DNA from: Anodontia alba
Taxonomy: Eukaryota; Mollusca; Bivalvia; Lucinida; Lucinidae
Length of the DNA stretch: 64,000 bases
Direction: 5' to 3'
Assembly: GCA_964016985.1 (NCBI GenBank)
Contig: OZ024823.1
Coordinates: forward strand, 32,569,473 to 32,633,472
The notes under the pieces were generated by a model. The model did not search any database. It saw only the letters and a program-made list of their open reading frames with translations, and was not told the origin of the DNA. Position numbers and translations under genes: made by a program. Shown here piece by piece: positions 1-44,210 of the stretch (positions within the stretch are counted from its first letter, which is position 1; each line of letters begins with the position of its first letter).

Positions 1-141
1 ATATATAACCAGCCGGTGCCATCACTAAGAGTATCAGTCTTTCCCCGATGACCCTGACCTTCCACTTTAAGTAACACTTATAGCAGTATATCCTAATAAA
101 ATTTGTGAGCTACATATACATGTAGCAATTAGCAAAAACAT

Positions 142-495
142 ATCGTATTCGACCTAATTACCACACATACCCCTATAAGCGCACCGTCAAGAAATTCCGT
201 AGTCTTCAGATAACAACCAGTGTACTTTTTTCTTTACTTCTTTACAAAGGCATATGTTGTGGGTACTCATTTGAATTGCATCGACAAGTTGATGCAATTC
301 AAATGAGTACCCACAACATATGCCTTTGTAAAGAAAGTCAGAAAAAAATCGCATAGTCATCATTAAATAAGTCCTTTTCTGATCTTTTTTATAGTGTATC
401 CTTAGTAGATAGATACATATTTGACCACAAATGAGTGTGTCCTGTAAGTTTGAAAAACCTAAGCGCACAGTGCGGTAATTAGGTCGAATATGGTA
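142..495. mobile_element. MITE family J, copy 1
   Basis: Terminal inverted repeats: TATTCGACCTAATTACC at the left and GGTAATTAGGTCGAATA at the right. The centre is a perfect hairpin (CATATGTTGTGGGTACTCAT arms, about 250-335) shared with family A. The second copy is at 28131-28508 in opposite orientation. Confidence 0.8.
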
Positions 496-1089
496 ACAAG
501 ATTCTTCAACAGGCCTTGATAATAACATCTTAAAAACTGATGCAGTGGAAGGACAAGTGTACATCGGAAAAGCAAAGACTATATATCCATTGGTATCTTG
601 GCAAACAAGTATGCCCTGGTTAACAAAAAATTACTGGTATCCAACTACCCTATTTGTGCTGACAATTAGTTTAAACACAGTAATATGCGAGAAATGGTTT
701 ATCTACACTAATGGAAGAAATCACCAGGACTGCACCTTAGACTGGAGACAAAAATAAATGATAATTTCCTTATACATGTATTGCCATGCAAACCTGTTCT
801 GTAATGTCACAACATCCACAGCTCCAAATAAGACAGTCAATAATTACTTCTCTTATTTACGGTTGGTACAATAATGTGCAGCCCTGGAATGGAAACTTGC
901 AAAGCTCAAGCTGATTACAGACATACAATGTTCTATTCTGACTTGATTTTACTTAGTTCTATAGCCTTAGATAAAAAGTCTACAGAGCTCTAGACAAGGC
1001 ACAGTTTTCAATCAAAAAGTATTTTTCTACACTGTATTGCATTTTTTGTGCATTGTACTTTTCTTTCTCCACAAAATCATTTATCATAG
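496..1089. other. No recognised gene or repeat
   Basis: AT-rich sequence with only short unsupported ORFs. An incomplete A-type terminus (AGCTCTAGACAAGGCAC) is visible at about 988. Confidence 0.5.
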
Positions 1090-1282
1090 CAACAGAAACG
1101 GTGCTTTTTTCATCCTAAAAATGCTGATATCTTTCTTATTTCTGCATGAAAACATATGTTGTGGGTACTCATAAGAAGCGCCTCGCCGAGGTGCTTCTAA
1201 TGAGTACCCATAACATATGTTTTCATGCAGAAATAAGAAAAATATTGTGTGGATACCCCCTCTTATATGTAGCTATGATTTA
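1090..1282. mobile_element. MITE family A
   Basis: Hairpin arms CATATGTTGTGGGTACTCAT and the reverse complement, flanked by TTCTTATTTCTGCATGAAAA / TTTTCATGCAGAAATAAGAA and ending CCCTCTTATATGTAGCTATG. A further half copy follows at 1283-1375. Confidence 0.8.
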
Positions 1283-1384
1283 TTATGGTAGTCATCAGAA
1301 GCACCTCCTTAAAGTGCTCCTAAGAAGTTCCCACAACATATTTTTGTGGATTTTTTTTTTAAATTTTTTTTATCCAACCCTGAG

Positions 1385-1612
1385 GTTATAGAACTCTTTT
1401 CATGCTCAACTCGGACGAGCTTGAAATTTTCTCTGCCAATGAATATGAGAATGCCTATAATAAGTGGCATTTTCATAATTACTTGCAAAGGAAACTTCAT
1501 GCTCAGCTATGTTTAGCAGATTTTTTTGCAATAGTTAGTACTTTAAAATTTATTAGCATGACAAATTTCATGCTCAGCTGAGTTGACCATGAAAAAAGTT
1601 TTATAACCCCAG
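1385..1612. mobile_element. MITE family M, copy 1
   Basis: Ends GGTTATAGAACTCTTTTCAT and AAAAGTTTTATAACC, with CATGCTCAACTCAGCTGAGC-type subterminal palindromes. A second copy is at 6672-6896. Confidence 0.7.
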
Positions 1613-1856
1613 GGCCTGGCTATCCATCTTATCTAGAGCAAGGATTAGTGAAATATTTTTTCTTATTTCTCCACAAAAATTTTGTGATTCTCATCAGAAT
1701 GCAGATATTCGACTCTCGTTATCTCGGAAGTCCAAGGGACTCTCTGAAATACTTTGAGATATCTGTATCTAGACATATCAGATTTGCAGAATGGAGACAA
1801 AAATAAATCAAATAACCACATTTAACAAATGAATATGTAATTTGACTCCTGAAGTA

Positions 1857-1926
1857 CTGAAAATATTGTGGAAAAGAGGAGAAACTGCTCCTTAGGAGCA
1901 ATTTCTCCTCTTTTCCACAATATTTT
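1857..1926. repeat. Long hairpin
   Basis: An almost uninterrupted palindrome with arms AATATTGTGGAAAAGAGGAG and CTCCTCTTTTCCACAATATT around TGCTCC-TTA-GGAGCA. Probably the core of a decayed MITE. Confidence 0.7.
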
Positions 1927-2282
1927 GTTACCTGTTGTTAGATTTCCATTTAAAACAGGGACCAGATTTCACTTCAAGATAAGCGGTGATTTGAGATAAG
2001 GTAGGTTGAGCTAGAGAATGACGACTGTAATTCTAATGAGCAGCACAATATATATTTTCATTGAGAAACAAAAAATATAAATGCTTTTAGGATAAAAACA
2101 CGCATATTACATGTACCTCAAGCTAAGAATTATTATCCACAATAAAATTATGTGTTAGCTCTATCAAGTGAAATTACCATGTGCATATACAGGCATGATA
2201 GTAGATCAGCCATCTGTACTTCTGGTGTACACAATACTCCAACAAACATATTTTGTTGCTTAAGAGCACAAATGAGTGATCA

Positions 2283-2410
2283 GGGCCCAGTTGTTCAAAA
2301 TATCTATATCAGCTAAACAAACTTGCAAAGGCACCTTGTAATTTTTGGGCCCAGTTGTTCAAAATATCTATATCAGCTAAACAAACTTGCAAAGGCACCT
2401 TGTAATTTTT
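2283..2410. repeat. Perfect 64-bp tandem duplication
   Basis: Two identical 64-bp units (2283-2346, 2347-2410), each starting GGGCCCAGTTGTTCAAAATA. The start matches the terminus of MITE family D. The probable other end of this element is ACTGGGCCCAGA at 3056-3067. Confidence 0.9.
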
Positions 2411-2509
2411 ACATTTCATTCAAAAAAAATTAATACACAATTCTTTTGATGAAAAAAAAATGTGACTGGCTTTTACAGATACTTTTTGATGAAAAAAAAG
2501 TTAACCATT

Positions 2510-2722
2510 CTCTTGCTGAACACGACATGCCCTATCTTAGCAAAGAGTGTAGATAAAAGTCAGTTGACTTCTGAAGAAGCCAACTCATCTGGATTTGCAC
2601 TGTTTGTCATTAAATATGTGAATTTCTATCAAAAACCCGGACCAAGTAATCTGATTGGCTGGAAATTAGAAGTGGGCGTGGCATCTTAATTTATTCAGCA
2701 AGGCAAGGGTGAACAGCCTTTA
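2510..2722. mobile_element. TTAA MITE family B, degenerate
   Basis: Starts TTAACCATTCTCTTGCTGAA and ends CAGCAAGGCAAGGGTGAAC. The middle has the GATCAGTTGGCTTCT-type hairpin in mutated form. Nested inside the D-like element 2283-3067. Confidence 0.65.
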
Positions 2723-3498
2723 CATGGACGCTTTTTGATAAAAAAGAAATGTGAATAGCTTTTGTATAATTTTTTCATCAAAAAGTATGTGTGTTACAGA
2801 CAGAGATTATTTTTACCCTCTCAAATTATGGCAGTGACTCTCGTCTTTTTCCATAATAGATAAATAATCCTTAGAAAAATTTCTGAATAGTTTTAGCATG
2901 GGGTCTATCTATGCCATGCAAGCTATGACCATGGCGTGGGTTCGATCCCAGGCAAAAACCACTTAGAAAAAGTCTCAGTGTATTTAATTTTTTATTTTCA
3001 ATGTGCAATGTCATATTCATGTATAAACTTTTTTACCCTAACAAAATTCAGAATAACTGGGCCCAGACTTGATGTTCACACTGATCTTAATCAATGCTAC
3101 TTATATATGCAATGATGTATTCTTCATGAGACATGCTTTCAAAACAATTTCGGTCATGCGACCTGATCACGATGCCAAAACTTATCAAACGCAACACCTT
3201 TATATCATTTCTGCCATCTTGTCGTGAACAAGCCATTATAAAGTGGAATTTAGCACAAAAGAAGCAGTTTTAATTTCAGACTAAATCTCCATGTACACTT
3301 TAGCTGAATCTGTTCTATCTTTTTCACACACAGAAACAATTTTCTCAATCACATAAAATGATTCTTGATGTTTTGTACTACTGATTATGTCCATAACTGA
3401 CCTAAATAACACTGCAGCCAATATGATCAAAACAAAAATCTTCTTTAGCAATATGCAAACTGCTTTAGTTCACTATTCTTGGCATGTTCTGTTTCCTT
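2723..3498. other. Repeat-rich, no gene
   Basis: Right part of a D-like element up to 3067, including an isolated tRNA-like B box (GGTTCGATCCC, 2939-2949). Nothing recognisable follows to 3498. Confidence 0.5.
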
Positions 3499-3793
3499 TT
3501 AACCCTTAAACTGCCAATCACAACAGTTGTCATCTGCTATGCCATCTGCTTGTGATTTTAAGTCACTTTTGCAAACAGTGTGGACCCAGATCAGACTGCT
3601 CCGCAGTCTGATCAGGGTCCACACTGTTTGTCTGTATGCAAAAATTGGTTTGCAAAGTTTGCAAGAGTATTCAGCTGGGGTCCACACTGTTAGCCTGTAT
3701 GCAAAAATCGGTTTGCAAAGTTTGCAAGAATATTCAGCAGACCACACAGACGACATTTTCAGATGCAGGTTTTCTTGGCATTTTAAGGGTTAA
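3499..3793. mobile_element. TTAA MITE family F with internal tandem duplication
   Basis: TTAACCCTTAAACTGCC at the left and GGCATTTTAAGGGTTAA at the right. It holds a GACCCAGATCAGACTG hairpin and a 63-bp tandem repeat (3616-3678 and 3679-3741). Confidence 0.8.
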
Positions 3794-4373
3794 CATTTAC
3801 AGATTCCACAGATAGTCTGGACAAACTGTACATTCTGTGCTCTAACTACTTAAGTTTGCACACAAAGAAGGCCATGGCTTGTATCATCACAGCTGCAGAT
3901 AAGAGCAGTAAATATACCATATCCACACTATAAAAGCTTTTGACATCCTTTCAGAAGATGTTTTTGCTCAGCATTTTATTCTACATGCAAAATGTTTGGA
4001 TTCAGACTAATTGGCATTACTTTCTGACTCTTTGCTTTGTTTTCAAAAGTAACCTTACAATTAGTTTTACTGCCAAAATGATTCTGTCCTGTGCATTTTC
4101 TATTGTAAACTGAAATTCAGGAAATTTTTATTATAGAACATTTTTTTTTTTTTTTTTTTTGCTTTTTTCCACTGATTTTATTTATTGATGAAACATAATG
4201 GCATTGTGAAAATTTCCAAAAATTTTAACTTTGAAAAGATTTTTTTAATACCAAAGAACAGAATACTTCTGAAAAATTGCCATGCAAAAAAAATCACTTT
4301 CTGGAAGATGTCAAAAACATTTTCAACCAATAGTAGCATTGATATTAATACTTTACTTATTGCTCCATAAAAA
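3794..4373. other. No recognised gene or repeat
   Basis: AT-rich sequence with a poly-T run at 4140-4160. The overlapping short ORFs on both strands have low-complexity composition. Confidence 0.5.
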
Positions 4374-4616
4374 TGAGCCAGCACACGACAAAAAACAACA
4401 AAATGACATGCATGCCCAGCAAAAACTCAGATCAGCATGGGCATCCGCCCAGTCTGATCCCAGTCCTCACAGTCTGCATGAAGAAAGCTTGGGTCCTTAG
4501 CTACCCACTGAGCGCACAGTAAAGACTCTGATCAGACTGGGCGGATGCCCAGGCTGATCTGAGTCTTCACTGGATGCACATGCCATTTTGTTTGTTTTGT
4601 CATGCACTGGCTCAAA
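4374..4616. mobile_element. MITE family H, copy 1
   Basis: Ends GAGCCAGCACACGACAAAAA and TTTTGTCATGCACTGGCTC, with two GATCAGAC..GGGCGGATGCCC-type inverted segments. Copy 2 is at 8833-9066. Confidence 0.75.
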
Positions 4617-4848
4617 TATATTTGGTCTTTCTCCAATAAGTACCCACAAAATATGTTTTCATGGAAAAATAAGAAAAACTATTTATCTGGATACTCCTCC
4701 AATCAAGAATTAGGAATTTAAGTTTCTATGCAAATTAGGAGAACTTTGATTAGCTCAACTAAAATGGTTAACTAGCTCTGACAGAATCAGAAACGGTATG
4801 GGGAATTAAGCAACATATATTTCTTAACATTTTTCCACTTTTCTCTGT

Positions 4849-4906
4849 CTGGTGAAGAAATAGTTCTTCTGAATAAATTTATTCAGAAGAACTATTTCTT
4901 CACCAG
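4849..4906. repeat. Perfect 58-bp palindrome without spacer
   Basis: 29-bp arms meet at AATAAA|TTTATT; outer ends CTGGTGAAGAAATAG and CTATTTCTTCACCAG. No mismatch was seen. No other copy was recognised in the window. Confidence 0.85.
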
Positions 4907-5104
4907 AGGTTAACTAATAAGACCTGACTGACGAAATGGCAAATCATGAGAGGCCATTCTGGAAGTTTCCATCAGTGTGGAACTTCCAGGTAGTATGTCC
5001 GATTATAACACCAACCAAACGAAAGGTTTTCCAGGTATGTAAAGTTTGCACCCTTGCCTTGTGATTTCAGCTATCATAAAGCGCCCAATTCTTGAGCTAT
5101 ATCA

Positions 5105-5310
5105 AACAAAAGACAGCTTAACCCTCAAAGAGCTCTGCAAAATTATTGCAGCAGACGACATTCTATTTTTTTTTTTTTTTTTTTTTTTAAGAGAAAATAA
5201 GGCTTGATAGGCAGATAATTCATATGAATTGTCAAGTCTTACCTTCTCCGAGAATAAAGACAAATGTTTTAGAATGTCTGCTGCTCTTTTGATCGGTGCT
5301 TTTAGGGAGG
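5105..5310. mobile_element. MITE family F, diverged
   Basis: AACCCTCAAAGAGCTCTGCA at the left, a poly-T tract, AGAAAATAAGGCTTGATA and its inverse, and GGTGCTTTTAGGG at the right. A GTAAGA donor-like site on the minus strand lies within it. Confidence 0.6.
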
Positions 5311-5571
5311 GAGAGCATAAGTAACAGTGGAAGCTTGCATCAGCATATTCATCTACTTCTACTAAGTCAGATGAGAACGGTTTTGTTTTGCCAACAGAAT
5401 CTACAAAATTAACTAATCTGTGATGCATACAGTACAGTACAGCTCCAGATATGGTAATCATTCCAGTGACAATTGATGATTTGATATTTTCACAACAAAA
5501 CATATCATAGCTAAAGATAAGGCACTTTTTTTACCTGAAAAGTACTGATAGATTTTTTTATTTCTCTGAAA

Positions 5572-5807
5572 AACATGTATGGTAAATGTCCTACAAATTC
5601 GAACACCAAAGTTTCTGACAAAATGACATATGCAAACAGTGCAGACCCAGATCAGACTGCTCCTGAAGGAGCAGTCTGATCAGGGTCTACACTGTTTGCC
5701 ATTCCACTCAGTATTTTAAGAAACAGCTGCATTAAAAGCAAAATTTAGGCCAGAATAGTATGGAATAAAGTGTTCGAAATTTTAGGACATTTACCGTATG
5801 TTGTAGT
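5572..5807. mobile_element. MITE family C, copy 1
   Basis: Inverted ends GGTAAATGTCCTACAAATTC and GAAATTTTAGGACATTTACC; central hairpin CAGACCCAGATCAGACTGCT. Similar to 15793-15995. Confidence 0.8.
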
Positions 5808-5912
5808 ACTCATTAGAAGTGCCTTGCTAATGAGTACCCACAACACGTTTTTGTGGAGAAATAAGAAAAATATTATGCGAATACCCCCTCTTGTCTGTAG
5901 CTATGACATACA
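5808..5912. mobile_element. MITE family A, short copy
   Basis: TTGTAGTACTCATTAGAAGT with shortened loop, then GGAGAAATAAGAAAAATAT and CCCTCTTGTCTGTAGCTATG. A related half hairpin follows at 5920-5975. Confidence 0.6.
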
Positions 5913-6377
5913 TCAATATTGTTAACACTCACTAGAATCAGCTTAATGAAGCAATTCCAACAAGAACACACAAAGTAGGTTATTTCAAAGATAAAAAAAA
6001 ATCACTTCTTTAGGTTTATTTTATTTTTTTTTTAATCAGGACTTATATGTGAAGACATAACAAAACCAAGTCTTTGATTTTTGTTCTTTTGTGTTCTTTG
6101 TTTTCAAAGGCAAACTTTTAGATTTTTATTATGCAACAATACAAGTACATTATTTTGTAACTTGATTAAAGAACAAAGATTCTGCAGGCATTCAGCAAAG
6201 CTTCTCACCGTACAATATTGATGCATATGCTGAACTCAGCCTTCATTGTAGGTAACTTTAGGTAAATGGACATACCGCCAAGGAAGATCAGTCTAACAAA
6301 AATGTTTCTGCCTTCCTTCCCAAATGGGGATACTCTTAAAGACAGAACATGCTCCCCTTGGGAGCAATTTCTTTTCT

Positions 6378-6580
6378 TTAACCCTAGTCCTGCCAAACCT
6401 GTATATGCACTGCATTTGCAAACAGTACAGATCCAGATCAGTTGGCTTCTGAACTAATCTGGATCTGCACTGTTTGTCATTCAGCATGTGGAGTATCAAC
6501 AACCTATATCAAGCAAACTGATAGGCTGACAATTAGAAGTGGGCGTGGCATCATAATTTATTCAGAATGACAAGGGTTAA
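6378..6580. mobile_element. TTAA MITE family B
   Basis: TTAACCCTAGTCCTGCC..GAATGACAAGGGTTAA with the hairpin GATCCAGATCAGTTGGCTTC. Confidence 0.85.
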
Positions 6581-6671
6581 ATAGAAACCCTTTGAGAAAA
6601 TATTCATATATGATGTGAATATAATATTTTCTACTGGAATGGTCTCCCTTTAAAATGGGAGACTTGCCTCC

Positions 6672-6896
6672 AGGGTTATAAAACTTTTTTCATGCTCAAC
6701 TCAGCTGAGCATTAAATTTGTTTTGCTTTTAAATGTTAAAATACCAACAAATTTTTAAAACTTTTATCATGCTCAACTCAGCTGAGCTGAGCATGAAAAA
6801 AAGTTAAAGTTGTTTGTATTTTTTTTTTATTTTTATGACCAAGTGTAATTTCATTCGCAGTTGAGTTGAGCATGAAAAATTTTTTTATAACCTTGG
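6672..6896. mobile_element. MITE family M, copy 2
   Basis: Ends GGTTATAAAACTTTTTTCAT and its inverse TTTTTATAACC, with three CATGCTCAACTCAGCTGAGC-type motifs inside. Confidence 0.7.
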
Positions 6897-6949
6897 GCCA
6901 GTTTCAGCTTAGAACTGGTCTCTCTGAGGTATATCTAGTCACCATAAGG

Positions 6950-7164
6950 GGTCTTAATACACCTGGCAGGTTTTCTGATAAGTATTGAAAGGGAGACAAC
7001 TTTTGTGACTTCATTTGGTTTCCAGCACACCAAAGCACTTCTGAAAAGGGGACCTATTAATCAAAGGACATAATCTTCTCCCTTTCTAGACTCCTTTTCA
7101 GAAGGGAAACAGAACTCTTTAATTTAAACAGAGTTGCCTCCCCTAAAAGAGTACCCATTTCCCC
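6950..7164. mobile_element. MITE family L (representative)
   Basis: Contains CTTTTCAGAAGGG-type inverted segments, GGGAGACAACTTTTGTGAC and CAGAGTTGCCTCCC. Related copies: 13424-13600, 21091-21310, 24605-24815, 34380-34700, 35610-35800, 51590-51840, 53885-54085 and 54590-55110. Confidence 0.6.
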
Positions 7165-7365
7165 ATAACCCTTGTCATGCTGAATAAATTAAGATGCCAC
7201 TCCTATTTCTAATTTTCAGTCAATCTAGATTGTTGATATAAATTCACATACTTAATGGCAAACAGTGCAGATCCAGATCAGTTGGCTTCTTCAGAAGCCA
7301 ACAGATCTGGATCTACACTGTTTGCAAAGGCAGGACATATCCGGGTTCAGCAGGACTAGGGTTAA
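7165..7365. mobile_element. TTAA MITE family B
   Basis: CCATAACCCTTGTCATGCTG at the left (TTAA mutated), CAGCAGGACTAGGGTTAA at the right, with the 20-bp GATCAGTTGGCTTCT hairpin. Lies just beyond the SEC23 poly(A) candidates. Confidence 0.85.
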
Positions 7366-7489
7366 ATCCTATTTTATCATGTCAGCACCTTATACATTTT
7401 TCTCCATTTAAACCTATATTGAAATTACCTATTACCTATATGTTACTCTTTTTTTATATGTATATATTTTTTTTACATTTTTCTCTTTT

Positions 7490-7500
7490 TTTATTTTATT
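7490..7500 (-). terminator. Candidate SEC23 poly(A) signal
   Basis: Two overlapping AATAAA hexamers read on the minus strand about 95-105 nt after the SEC23 stop codon. They lie in an A-rich tract, so the call is tentative; no transcript evidence is available. Confidence 0.35.
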
Positions 7501-7594
7501 TTTTTACAGTTATCTTTCACATTACAGTAATAGCATCATTTTCACGACTGTCATCTACGTATATGACATCATTGGTCACATGACCTTGGGACCA

Positions 7595-40600
<33,006 letters not shown>

Positions 40601-41579
40601 TATATATGGGACTTTGCATAGCCCAAGATAAGACAGACATCCAGATGATTGGAATGAGTAACCTCAAGATACATGTATATTTTCAAATAAAAGTAAGACA
40701 AATGCTTTTCTTTGACACATAAAAAAACAACCTCTAGGTAAACTAAAATTTTGTAGGAAAAAGTTAAAAGCTTGTAGGAAAATGTTCTCATTAGAAATTT
40801 TTTAAAATGAGTCTTGGAAGCACTTGTTCATACATACATGTATGTAGCTTCAGATAATACTCTTTTTCCAACCAAAGAATATTGATACCTTTCTTATTTC
40901 TCTACAAAAACATATGTTGTTGGTTATCATTAGAAGTGAAATAAGAAAATGTTTACCTGATACCCCATCTTATCTAGAGCTATGCATGTTACAAATAGAA
41001 GGAGTCCCCCTATGTAAATTTGTCCTATCAGAATTTATTACAACACAACAGACTACAATTACTATTTACAATCAGCTATCAGAGGCAAGGTTAAGCAAAC
41101 ATGCACAAGCAAAACCATGGGTTATGTTATATTTTTGGCAGTTTTCAAAGTACATGCAAGCTAAGGTTTGTCTTAAAAAATTTGAACTAAGGGCTTATTC
41201 TGAATGTTCTTGTTGCTTTATCTTATTATATTTATCCAGTGTGACCAATCATACAAAAAATGCAAGATGTGACACTATTCTGACTCGATAACATGTGTTC
41301 TTAATTGCAGCTGATATGGTTTACATGACCAGTTTCTGCGTGGTTTCTGATTAGTACGTCATTTAATTCTTTTGCTAAACTTGACTTAACTTGTTTAATG
41401 CACTGGTAGACAGCACCATTTTCCCCACAAAAAATGGCAGTTTCTGGGAAATACAAAACAAAGCTTTGGTTTCTTTGGTATTTCAGACGCAAGCACAGCA
41501 AAATGGTCGAAAATACAGTAGATGCAAAAATCTAATCTCTTAGACACTCACACCTGGACAGACAGAACTAAAAATAATA

Positions 41580-41831
41580 AATAGAACTTAAGATCTTGCA
41601 GTAAAATTGCTTGGCAATAATGACAACAGCATACATCTGACTCTCTAAGGTGTAAGACAGCATCAAGCATCCCAACAGGCAACTGTATCCCCTCTATTAA
41701 GCGTTGCAGAAATCATCACTCATCAAACCATTAGAGATTGGAATGCCCTTCCAGATTTGATTATCTCCTCTGCTGAAGGTGCAGTGGTAGGCATGGCTAA
41801 GTTTACCTTTTTGGTGAGAGCTAGGGACTAA
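41580..41831 (+). pseudogene. Non-LTR retrotransposon ORF2 C-terminal remnant
   Basis: A frame ending at the TAA at 41829 reads AEIITHQTIRDWNALPDLII then SSAEGAVVGMAKFTFLVRAR. The TIRDWNALP motif is typical of the end of LINE reverse-transcriptase ORFs in invertebrates. The upstream part is out of frame. Confidence 0.65.
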
Positions 41832-42414
41832 TTACCCATATAACAGGTCCTGGTGAATTGAATGTCACTGGAGATATTACCAATAAAAATTCTGATTCTG
41901 ATCCAGAGAAATGAAAGAAAACTTAGGTTTCAATTGTCAATCTAAATTACAAATGACCCTGTTTGAAAAATTCAGTGTGCAGATGGTCCTCCATGGACAA
42001 ATCATTGCTTGAACTTTGTCTTGGCTTTAAAAGCCTTCAAAACCTCTGCACAGTCTATGCGAAATCCGTACTTTGTGTTCCACCCAGAAATAAGTACGAA
42101 CTATCCTGGCTACGAACATAAAAGTACGAAACATATCAAACTCGTTTCGGCGCATTATTCTCACCTATTTCCATTCATTCTTAAATCCACTTTCATGTTG
42201 CAAACATATAAATCATTTGATCATGAAGGAGATGATGTATAAACGAAATTTTGTGCCCCTACACTTTTTTAGGGCTATCAACATAAAAAGTATTCGTATC
42301 CAACTCAAATGTCAAATGACATGTGCTTATTAAAATCGCCTTTTTAAGTCCGCTGTGGATAAATCGTCAATATTCTCGTATGTAAAAATACACATAAATG
42401 GTAAAGTAACAAAC

Positions 42415-42527
42415 CTGATGATGAAAACTTAACAATATCACAGATTACACGTAGTTTTTTCAGTGTAACTTCCGTGATAAAATGTTCCTACACAAAAATG
42501 CCACGTACACTTCCCACAATGCAACAA
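42415..42527 (-). promoter_or_regulatory. SEC23: Putative SEC23 first (untranslated) exon and core promoter
   Basis: The acceptor just before the SEC23 ATG requires an upstream untranslated exon. A possible donor is CATCATCAG|GTTTGT at 42415/42414; exon 13 uses the same GTTTGT donor hexamer. Upstream are an ETS-like ACGGAAGT (minus strand, near 42470) and, at 42528, a CRE. The transcription start is not determined. Confidence 0.35.
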
Positions 42528-42535
42528 TGACGTCA
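42528..42535. promoter_or_regulatory. Palindromic CRE/ATF site TGACGTCA
   Basis: A perfect 8-bp CRE between the inferred SEC23 first exon and the DIRS-like insertion. CREB3L2/BBF2H7 is known to activate Sec23a in vertebrates through a CRE-like site, so the position is suggestive. The last three bases are also the start of the direct repeat TCATTAAA that flanks the inserted element. Confidence 0.5.
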
Positions 42536-42540
42536 TTAAA

Positions 42541-42720
42541 GGGGTGCCTAAACAACGGAAAGGAGAGGAAAGACGCAAAAAATGCGCGAAAAGACAATAA
42601 AAATATAGCAAAAAGAACCAATTTATCAGTTGATAGTATATTAAAGAATATGTTTTAGCATATAATTACATCTTATATTCACGTTTTATGCCTGTAAAAT
42701 AAGTACAGGTATGCGCAATA
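42541..42720. repeat. Left inverted terminal repeat of the DIRS-like element
   Basis: It matches, in reverse complement, about 47580-47758. The outermost 40-90 bp are clearest (GTGCCTAAAC, GGAAAG, AAAGACGCA, then ATAAAATATA-type sequence); the inner part is diverged with indels. Confidence 0.7.
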
Positions 42721-42956
42721 AATGAGCAAAAAGGAGCAAAAGACACAAGAAGATAGCAAAAACTAGCGCCTCCCATCAACATTTGTAAAAAAAAAAAAGT
42801 ATGTTTGTTTTACATGTTGAAGTGTTTCCTGTAATTTAAGGCGTTAAAATGATTACAAAAGCTTTTTTATTATTAATACGTCAGTTTAAAAGTTCTGGCT
42901 AACAAGAAACGCACATGCTACATCCGCAAAAAGACGCAATAAATGAACAAAAAGGT

Positions 42957-42990
<34 letters not shown>

Positions 42991-43489
42991 ACATGCTGAT
43001 CTTAACCTTCACGGTAAGCATATGCCTAAAGGCACGTTTGAACATTACGACACGGTTCAAATAAAATAAACTATAGAAATAGGTGAATTAAGATTTCACG
43101 TCAAGAGAAAAGTGTCATCGGCGCATATGCGGACAACAAAGACCTTGATCAGATAACGTAAATCCTACATAGACTGCGCGGGCCTTTGCTGTCCGCATCT
43201 GCCCCGAAGACACATTTTCAGAATTAATATTTAGAGCGCTTATAACAAAGTCCAGTAATCCCGGTTATTTGAAAAGGTGTGGTAATCTCACTAAATCTGG
43301 AGTCTGGGTCATTAGCCTTATCTCTGATAAGAGACAGGGAGCAATAAAACCTGGTATTCTGTCAATGACAGATAAACAGGTAGAGGCTCAATAAGGGGAA
43401 TATAATATTGGGGAATTTAGTACTGACTTATTTATCTGTTCCCGGCATAAATAATATCATATGAGCCGGCGCACAGCAATAGTCCTACA

Positions 43490-43600
43490 AAATTATCCGT
43501 GGGCTGAGTGGAGAGTCACACCAGTCTGCACATCAGATCAGAAGACTAAGCAGACTATGGAAGTGCAGACTGATCTGAGTCTTCACTAGGCACACTTTTT
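43490..43600. repeat. MITE H-like hairpin inside the DIRS element
   Basis: GGGCTGAGTGGAGAGTCACA and GATCTGAGTCTTCACTAGGC; diverged. A similar pair of arms (GCGGACAACAAAGACCTTGA / CCTTTGCTGTCCGC) lies at 43125-43200. Confidence 0.5.
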
Positions 43601-43993
43601 ATTTCATTTTTACAAGCACTGAACAATCGACCAATCACTTGATAAATATTATATGTTGTATTAATGGTCCACACCAAACGGTACATCCTCGTAGTCTGAT
43701 CAGGGCCTGTGCTGCAGGTGTCCGATCAGTCATGTTCATCAGCGCAATAATTGTCTATGGCCTTTGCTTTGCCACAACAGAACGACTGCATTCGATTGCA
43801 TTCCGGTGGAATATCTCCACGTACAGAGAAGGTTCTGATAAGGTTGCACGGACGCGCAGCATAATCTGGGTCTTTACTAGGTTCATTCTGGCATAGGAAA
43901 TTAACCCTGTCTGATGCAAACGAAACCCCTTTACGGGTATTTGAGATATTTGATATGTTGGGAAAAAATCATCCGAGGGGCTATTGTCGTTAC

Positions 43994-44127
43994 TTAACCT
44001 TTACCACTCTCTGGACTAATTCAGCTGACGATACTGATGATTTTTTTTTCTTTTTTTTATTTATTTATTTTCCTAGAAAATAGGCGTCGGCAATGTTAAG
44101 TCCTATTTCCTCGAAAGAAATACGCAA

Positions 44128-44170
<43 letters not shown>

Positions 44171-44210
44171 TGTCGTCTGCGGAATTTTTATCCGGCATGC
44201 TAAGCGTTAA
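43994..44210. mobile_element. TTAA MITE family E, nested in the DIRS element
   Basis: TTAACCTTTACCACTCTCTG and GGCATGCTAAGCGTTAA; the hairpin is eroded and carries an (AAT)n expansion at 44130-44167. Confidence 0.75.

Noticed and set aside
2885..2955. Possible tRNA around GGTTCGATCCC
   Set aside because: Only the B box is convincing; no A box at the right distance and no closing stem. Probably an old SINE relic.
40914..41291. 125-codon plus-strand frame
   Set aside because: It starts in a degraded MITE A and has no recognisable domain; it lies in the inferred 5' UTR intron of SEC23.
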